Below, one piece after another: positions 41,069 to 46,174 of a DNA stretch of 46,174 nt. The translations under genes were made by a program, and so were the position numbers. The notes under the pieces were generated by a model. The model was not told where the DNA came from, searched no databases, and was given only the letters and a program-made list of their open reading frames with translations. The first letter of the stretch is position 1; each line of letters opens with the position of its first letter. The stretch is from CAYGFH01 sp964356315 (GTDB lineage: Bacteria > Patescibacteriota > Microgenomatia > UBA10105 > UBA927), in the NCBI GenBank assembly GCA_964356315.1, contig CAYHHA010000010.1:1-46174 (forward strand). Reading direction: 5' to 3'.

Positions 41069-43189
41069 ATGAAGAAAGCTATTACAATTATTGTATGCAT
41101 TGTCGTGATTGCAGTGGTTGGTGGGGTCATTTTATACAAACAAAAATTTCTTGGTACCAATAGCGTGCTAACAAATAGACCAGCGACAGCGGGTGCAACA
41201 TGGAAATATAACCAAAACATTAAACAACCTATTACAGCCGTGAGTGGAGTAGAAAAAGATGCTACCCTCGGGAATGTCTCTACAGATTTTGTCTCTGTCT
41301 TTGTACCCAAAGGAGCGTTTGAGAACGATGTTACAATTACCTTGGTAAATCCTAAAACAGTCCCTAACTATGCGTCAAATGAGATTACCCCACTAGGATC
41401 TCCGATAGAAATTATTACCACCACACCTGTTCGCCTCAACGATAAAGCGATTCTCTCTTTTCATTATGACCCTCTCACAGTACCAGCTGATACGTCTCCA
41501 TCAGAAATCAGAGTCGCGTATTTCGACGGAGTTTCATGGGAATATATAAAACCAGTATCAGTTGCATCAGATTCTGGCACTATCGTATTTGAGACATTTC
41601 ATTTCAGTTTGTTTGGTCCAAGTGTGATCACGGATAAAAATGTCATTGCTGCAAAATGGGCACATGATAAGGCGGTTGGAAAAACCCTTACAGGACAACT
41701 CAATGGAACATCAGACAAGGTAACAGAAAAAATCATCAGCCTGACGCTCGAAAAAATGAACATCACTGACAAAGAGACAGCCAAAAAAATCCGATCAGAA
41801 TTATACAAGTCCCAAAGCTACAAACAAATTAGCGAATTCTATGGCAAGGGCGACCCGGCGGAAACGAACAAAAAATTAGCCATGATTGTCGGTAAAGCCA
41901 TTGTAGAAAACACACCAAAACTCATATTTGAAGGCATGGCAACAGAGGTCGGAAAAATTCCCGGAGCTGTCGCATCTCTTGGGCAAGCTGCCGGATATGC
42001 CAAAGAGGGCAATTATGAAGAAGCTGGCAAAAAGATCGGAGAGTTGATTACAGAACAATTTATCATCGGAAAAGCCGGTATTATAGCCACAAAAGTAATC
42101 AATTATGAGATTAACAGCTGGAAAAATGCAGAAGTAGAAGCCGCGTTCCTCGCATATAAAAATGGAGCAAATGCAAAATTTTATGGATATAACAACGACA
42201 AAGGAGATTTTGGCACTGTATGGGATCAGATGCGGGGAGTCAGAAGACAATTGGAACTGGAAGCGGTGAAAAAAGAAAACGAGGCTAGACGAGAAGCAGG
42301 ACTTCCAGAGCTCTCACCGTCTCAAATGGAAGATCTTAAAAACACACTGAAAGAATCATTCAAAAAACAGTTCGAGATACGGGTGGAAAAAGAGGCGCAA
42401 TTTGCCGATGAAGAGGCGAAACTAAAGAAACTGGTTGATGCGTACACAAACGCCGGTTTTTTCTCCTCCACTGGTCCTTCTGGACTTGATAAAGGATTTG
42501 ATTTTGAAACAAAGCTGGATGTTCTGGATCATTTTGCACAAAAAATGATGAGCGACACAAATCGCTTTATCCTTTCAGATAAAAACGGGCTTATTATGGA
42601 CAAGGCAATCTCTATAGATGACATTGTTCAAGGGGCTCGCATGTGGCTCTCTGGTCCAGATGGACGAAAACAATACGCAAAATTCTTGCAGGATAGATTT
42701 AATATCAGCATGTATCCAAAGCTCACTGAGCTTGCTGGAAGCTGGAGCGGAAAAATGATTATTACTGCCGTAGATATTCCAGAAGAAGTGAAAAAACAGG
42801 CAGCGGAGGGAAAAAAAGATGAAAGCGGATGTGACTTTACCATAGATCCCACACAGCTTATCGGTAAAGAAAATCCCATGGCATTTACCCTTCAACCATC
42901 AGGAGATGCCGGTGGCAATATGCTCTTTGAATCAAAAGGGACCACGAACCAAACTATTCCCTTTACCTATACAGACGGTGTTATCACAGCACCACTGTCC
43001 CAAAAAGGAGCCACGGGATCTATACGACTTCCTATTTCGAAAGAACAAACAGGATTTTCATCAAGTGGATCTCTTACCATGACATTTGCCGAGGGGAAGG
43101 TAAAGATTTCCGCATCACTCACCGCTTCTAAATCAACATCAGATGGTACAAAATCGCCTGAACCAACAACATCAACACCAACTCCATAA
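41069..43189 (+). CDS. Membrane-anchored protein with ZU5-like domain and long helical region
   Basis: 706 residues. Membrane anchor at about residues 4-25 (ITIIVCIVVIAVVGGVILYK). Residues ~70-190 resemble a ZU5 domain: VSVFVPKGAFENDVTITLV, IEIITTTPVRLNDKAILSFH and VAYFDGVSWEYIKPV. The central ~200-550 part is charged and mainly helical, and the last ~140 residues look beta-rich, ending in a TTSTPTP tail. No catalytic motif seen. It probably sits outside the membrane as a structural or adhesive protein. lgt begins on the base after its stop. Confidence 0.7.
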   Translation: MKKAITIIVCIVVIAVVGGVILYKQKFLGTNSVLTNRPATAGATWKYNQNIKQPITAVSGVEKDATLGNVSTDFVSVFVPKGAFENDVTITLVNPKTVPNYASNEITPLGSPIEIITTTPVRLNDKAILSFHYDPLTVPADTSPSEIRVAYFDGVSWEYIKPVSVASDSGTIVFETFHFSLFGPSVITDKNVIAAKWAHDKAVGKTLTGQLNGTSDKVTEKIISLTLEKMNITDKETAKKIRSELYKSQSYKQISEFYGKGDPAETNKKLAMIVGKAIVENTPKLIFEGMATEVGKIPGAVASLGQAAGYAKEGNYEEAGKKIGELITEQFIIGKAGIIATKVINYEINSWKNAEVEAAFLAYKNGANAKFYGYNNDKGDFGTVWDQMRGVRRQLELEAVKKENEARREAGLPELSPSQMEDLKNTLKESFKKQFEIRVEKEAQFADEEAKLKKLVDAYTNAGFFSSTGPSGLDKGFDFETKLDVLDHFAQKMMSDTNRFILSDKNGLIMDKAISIDDIVQGARMWLSGPDGRKQYAKFLQDRFNISMYPKLTELAGSWSGKMIITAVDIPEEVKKQAAEGKKDESGCDFTIDPTQLIGKENPMAFTLQPSGDAGGNMLFESKGTTNQTIPFTYTDGVITAPLSQKGATGSIRLPISKEQTGFSSSGSLTMTFAEGKVKISASLTASKSTSDGTKSPEPTTSTPTP

Positions 43190-44005
43190 ATGCACCCGAC
43201 TATTGTATCCTTTACCCTATTCTCCACCACTATCACTGTACATTCGTACACTGTTTTTATGATAGTAGCCTGCCTTACAGTGTTTTTTGGAAGCCTACAG
43301 ATACTTAAAAAAGGAAATGTACCCTCTCGTGCATCGATAGGTATATTGTTCGGCATGCTTGGAGCAACGTTTATCGGTGCACGAATGCTTCACATTTATC
43401 TGAATCTTCCTACATATCTGAAAAACCCATCATTCATGTACTCATTTGACACAACGCGATTTTCTCTATTTGGAGGCATTATTCTCTCTGCTTTTACAGG
43501 AATTATCCTAAGTAAAATTCTAAAAATCAATACATGGAAATTTGCTGATAGTATAACGCCATTTACAGGAATCGGGATTGCGATCGTCAGAATTGGATGC
43601 CTTCTAAATGGATGTTGCTTTGGTGAAATTACGAATCTCCCATGGGGAATTACATATCCGATGCTCAGTCAGGTTCATAAATATCAACTTATTGGGAATG
43701 AAGCTAGTCTGTTTTCTGTTCACCCCGTTCATCCGACACAAATATACGAAGCTATTACTGCAATTATTGGGAGTATTATTGCGATAAAAATAGTAAAAAA
43801 TAAACTTCCAGATGGAATTGCGTTTCTCTGTTTTGCACTTTGGTTTACCCTACTGCGATGGATAAATTATTATTTTACGGCACTTTTACCCACATTCGCA
43901 GTTTCACACAATTTTTATCCTATTTTTTACGGAATAGTACTCACGATATCAGGTGTACTATTTTTCCAAAAAATTCAACAAAAAATAGCATCTCTTCAGC
44001 CTTAG
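43190..44005 (+). CDS. lgt: Prolipoprotein diacylglyceryl transferase
   Basis: A 271-residue, about seven-helix membrane enzyme that adds diacylglycerol to the lipobox cysteine of prolipoproteins. Signature pieces: IGARMLHIYLNLPTYL, GGIILSAFTGI, the core GIAIVRIGCLLNGCCFGEIT with LPWGITYP, and VHPTQIYEA, matching the conserved HPxQxYE. Its ATG directly follows the stop of the ZU5-like gene, implying coupled translation. Confidence 0.92.
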   Translation: MHPTIVSFTLFSTTITVHSYTVFMIVACLTVFFGSLQILKKGNVPSRASIGILFGMLGATFIGARMLHIYLNLPTYLKNPSFMYSFDTTRFSLFGGIILSAFTGIILSKILKINTWKFADSITPFTGIGIAIVRIGCLLNGCCFGEITNLPWGITYPMLSQVHKYQLIGNEASLFSVHPVHPTQIYEAITAIIGSIIAIKIVKNKLPDGIAFLCFALWFTLLRWINYYFTALLPTFAVSHNFYPIFYGIVLTISGVLFFQKIQQKIASLQP

Positions 44006-44018
44006 TTCTGTGGGTTCA

Positions 44019-44345
44019 CCTCGCCGAAGTCTCGCAATAGAAGGACGAAGGAGGGTTTACCTCGCCGAAGTCTCGCAATAGAAGGACGAAGGAGGGTTTA
44101 CCTCGCCGAAGTTTCGCAATAGAAGGANNNNNNNNNNNNNNNNNNNNNNNNNNNNNNNNNNNNNNNNNNNNNNNNNNNNNNNNNNNNNNNNNNNNNNNNN
44201 NNNNNNNNNNNNNNNNNNNNNNNNNNNTCGCAATAGAAGGACGAAGGAGGGTTTACCTCGCCGAAGTTTCGCAATAGAAGGACGAAGGAGGGTTTACCTC
44301 GCCGAAGTTTCGCAATAGAAGGACGAAGGAGGGTTCACCTCGCTC
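44019..44345. repeat. 41-bp tandem repeat array with scaffold gap
   Basis: Units starting CCTCGCCGAAG at 44019, 44060, 44101 and, after the gap, 44256, 44297 and 44338. Each contains TCGCAATAGAAGGACGAAGG. The copies are nearly identical, with no spacers. It begins 14 bases after the lgt stop and ends in a GCTCCGGCGAAGC hairpin. The rest of 44400-44659 shows no gene or clear site. Confidence 0.92.
44128..44227. other. Scaffold gap (100 N) in the 41-bp array
   Basis: Exactly 100 N. The phase on either side requires at least 27 missing bases, plus any number of whole units. Confidence 0.95.
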
Positions 44346-44659
44346 GCCTCGCTGAAGCTCCGGCGAAGCGGGCAGAATCCCCACTTAGAGGGAGAAGGCG
44401 GGGATGTCACAGATAACATATATCTTGTAGCCTCGGTATATACTCCTACCCTGAAAACGTTCGATTACTTTCTATATCTAACTTACTCAGATTTGCAGCT
44501 TTCTTAAGCGAAAAATCTGATTAGATGGGTCTATATTCGAAAACTCAATTGCAAACCTGAGTTTTTGCAGTATACAGTCAGAAAGAACACGCGAGCATAT
44601 CATTTATATCATTGAAGTCAAATACCGAATCCACACGTGTATCCCAGATAACTCTTCAG

Positions 44660-45373
44660 TTACTTCAGACTCTTCAGAAGATTATCTTCATATAACCGGA
44701 GCAAGAATAGAAGCTCGTCACTTAGTTTCTCCCGCACCCAATCGCGCTGTTTTATATCCAATAAATCTCCCAACCCAGAAAGGAGTTCGGATTTTTTCAC
44801 AACAGCAATATTCTTCTGTGCTTTTGCGAACGCATGAGCAAGATCCAGTCCAGTTTTAGTTTGAACAACGCCTTCATCTATCTGCCAATTATTTTTCAAA
44901 AAATACCATAGATCAAACATATCCCGAGCGGCAAACTTGTTGCGTGTCAATAATGCAGATAGTTTTCCGGCAGCCATCTCTGGCTCGTTCATGACAAGCA
45001 TGGAAATCCCGAGATAATTTTTCGGACTATATGAAGAACGACCGTCTGATCTTTTTGAAACCTCAACTTTGAGATTGCGTTCCCCCTTTTGATACGAAAG
45101 CAGATAGAACAGTGTATACTGCTTTTCGATTTCCTCCGAAAGAGCTCCATACTGGTGGAGTAATGCTCCCAGCTTTTCAAATACGAGTTCTTTTTTATCG
45201 AGATCCAATAAATCAAAATCCAAATCAACAGAAAATCGTGGAAGTCCATAAAATAAGAACGCGGCGGTTCCACCTTTAAATCCTAAGATAGTACGTAGCT
45301 CTGGATCCGAATAGATCTCTCGCAATAGCTTTATAAATATAGTTCTATGAAGATCAATGTTTACCATATTCAT
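44660..45373 (-). CDS. abiEii: AbiEii-type nucleotidyltransferase toxin
   Basis: About 237 residues. Motif I GFKGGTAAFLFYGLPRFS then VDLDFDLLD is the nucleotidyltransferase GG...DxD site. KVEVSKR supplies a further acidic position, and AARDMFDLWYFL carries the conserved RDxxD. Toxins of this family modify tRNA or bind GTP in type IV toxin-antitoxin systems and phage-abortive infection. The start is at 45373 or 45367; both overlap the end of the antitoxin gene by 14-20 bp, the usual abiE arrangement. The longer frame from 45421 is unlikely. Confidence 0.88.
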   Translation of the reverse strand: MNMVNIDLHRTIFIKLLREIYSDPELRTILGFKGGTAAFLFYGLPRFSVDLDFDLLDLDKKELVFEKLGALLHQYGALSEEIEKQYTLFYLLSYQKGERNLKVEVSKRSDGRSSYSPKNYLGISMLVMNEPEMAAGKLSALLTRNKFAARDMFDLWYFLKNNWQIDEGVVQTKTGLDLAHAFAKAQKNIAVVKKSELLSGLGDLLDIKQRDWVREKLSDELLFLLRLYEDNLLKSLK

Positions 45374-45941
45374 TTTTGTAATCTTTGTAATAATCGTTGA
45401 CTCGTTTGCTGAATGCCGCATTTGTATATATGTTTTTATACTCTTCTACCTTTTCCCAATCAATTCCGCCGAGATTATCAAAATGATAATTTTTATACAT
45501 ATACACTGCATCCAGAAACGCCCTCTCTCGTGTCGCAATGTAATATCCAGTTTTTCTTTCAACTCCGATAGTGTTTATGAGTATTGAATCATGCATCTTA
45601 CGAAGCGAAACAGTTACATTGTCCACTGTAATCTCACGAGTCAGATATGATACTGCAAATACTGTTTCATAATGCTGGAACACAACGCCATGTGCTACTA
45701 GGACTGTCTCGAGACTAATATATGAAGGGGTGTATATTTTTGTCGCAAGTTCTAGCGGATTATATGATTCTTTTGCATACACACCCCTATGAAGCCGTTT
45801 TAATTTTCCTGATACAACTGAGCGATACAATCGGTTGCGAAGATTTTTCGGGTTTACGTCAGGCTTCAACTGGGCAATTTCATCAAAAGAAAATACCGTT
45901 TCTGGACGATTGTAAAGCTGAGTTATAAGATCTGGATCCAT
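45354..45941 (-). CDS. abiEi: AbiEi-type antitoxin
   Basis: 195 residues. The N-terminal winged-helix part has FSFDEIAQLKPDVNPKNLRN then RLYRSVVSGKLKRLHRGVYA, followed by PSYISLETVLVAHGV and ATRERAFLDAVYMYKNYHF, as in AbiEi-family antitoxins, which repress their own promoter. It is the first gene of the pair, with the toxin overlapping its end. The 8-bp inverted repeat at 45951-45979, just upstream of the ATG, is a likely operator. Confidence 0.88.
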   Translation of the reverse strand: MDPDLITQLYNRPETVFSFDEIAQLKPDVNPKNLRNRLYRSVVSGKLKRLHRGVYAKESYNPLELATKIYTPSYISLETVLVAHGVVFQHYETVFAVSYLTREITVDNVTVSLRKMHDSILINTIGVERKTGYYIATRERAFLDAVYMYKNYHFDNLGGIDWEKVEEYKNIYTNAAFSKRVNDYYKDYKNEYGKH

Positions 45942-45950
45942 ATATTTCTA

Positions 45951-45979
45951 CTGGAAGTCACGTTTTTCAGGACTTCCAG
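45951..45979 (-). promoter_or_regulatory. Inverted-repeat operator of the abiE operon
   Basis: CTGGAAGT and ACTTCCAG are perfect 8-bp arms with a 13-bp spacer, lying just downstream of the -10 box and covering the expected transcription start. AbiEi proteins are known to bind inverted repeats at their own promoter, so it is the natural candidate site. Confidence 0.7.
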
Positions 45980-45982
45980 TTC

Positions 45983-46011
45983 ATATTATCAATAATTTGC
46001 AAATTTGTCAA
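45983..46011 (-). promoter_or_regulatory. Promoter of the abiE operon, -35 TTGACA / 17 bp / -10 TAATAT
   Basis: Consensus -35, exact 17-bp spacing. The spacer contains the perfect palindrome AATTTGCAAATT, a possible second binding site. Confidence 0.75.
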
Positions 46012-46112
46012 GCGCATGTATCCCCAGGATCTCAATGGTATACATATTGATATATGTTGAAACTCATTACAAATGGTAATACGAAGGGATTACACACACC
46101 CGGTGTGAAATA

Positions 46113-46132
46113 CCTGCCTGCCGGCAGGCAGG
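46113..46132. repeat. Perfect 20-bp palindrome (CCTGCCTGCC / GGCAGGCAGG)
   Basis: A dispersed palindrome of the same family as the elements inserted in the tRNA-Thr copies. No gene is visible in 45942-46174. Confidence 0.85.
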
Positions 46133-46174
46133 GCTAGACACATCAGGAATTTAGCAAAACTTTTGAAACTACTT

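Noticed and set aside
44019..44345. 41-bp repeats as a CRISPR array
   Set aside because: The units are contiguous with no unique spacers, and no cas genes are nearby.

Overview
The window looks like a fragment of a Candidate Phyla Radiation (Patescibacteria, probably Parcubacteria-like) chromosome. This is inferred from gene content: compact, tightly packed genes; MurT/GatD; family X polymerase with a PHP domain; a small SNase with a C-terminal Cys-rich domain; a Trm11-like methylase beside L27; many GT-C and GT4/GT2 glycosyltransferases; and short palindromes (CCTGCC...GGCAGG and the 'PAKAGIQ' type) scattered between genes. TGA, TAA and TAG all serve as stops, so there is no sign of recoding. 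Five runs of exactly 100 N mark scaffold gaps. Four of them sit inside tandem repeats and one inside ileS.

Layout. 1-8.2 kb, minus strand: start of a PLP aminotransferase, gatD-murT (lipid II amidation), a decayed Clp ATPase with two CIRCE-like HrcA operators upstream, GNAT-htpX-lemA, and polX. 8.2-15.2 kb: repeat-rich zone with heptanucleotide arrays, tRNA-Asp, tRNA-Gly and tRNA-Thr (each next to its own tandem array and a scaffold gap), a LysM protein, an alpha/beta hydrolase, a PQ-loop-like membrane protein, a nuclease and an archaeal-type PEP carboxylase. 15.2-30.2 kb: a surface-polysaccharide locus with an O-antigen-ligase-like protein, GT2, two GT-C proteins, a six-gene overlapping operon (flippase, GT2, GT4, GT-C, GT4, GT39), an AT-rich GT4, and a large secreted propeller-lipase fusion. 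30.2-37.5 kb: tRNA-Val, signal peptidase I, parB-rpmA-methylase-rplU, rodA, and ileS under a T-box. 37.5-40.9 kb: remnants of a sugar-modification cluster and an intact glutaminase/sugar-amidotransferase fusion. 41-46 kb: a ZU5-like membrane protein with lgt, a 41-bp tandem array, and an AbiE toxin-antitoxin pair behind a strong promoter and operator.

Two themes run through the window. First, 7-bp tandem repeats occur not only between genes but also in frame inside murT, ileS and probably polX, and inside the T-box leader. Second, many genes have a good -10 box only 6-9 bp before the ATG, so their mRNAs should be leaderless or nearly so; others (lemA, the LysM gene, the nuclease) have clear Shine-Dalgarno sequences. 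The most unusual structure is at the tRNA-Thr gene. Copies of its promoter and 5' end, each interrupted by a palindrome in the D-arm, lie upstream. A copy of its 3' end, interrupted by related palindromes in the T-arm, lies downstream.
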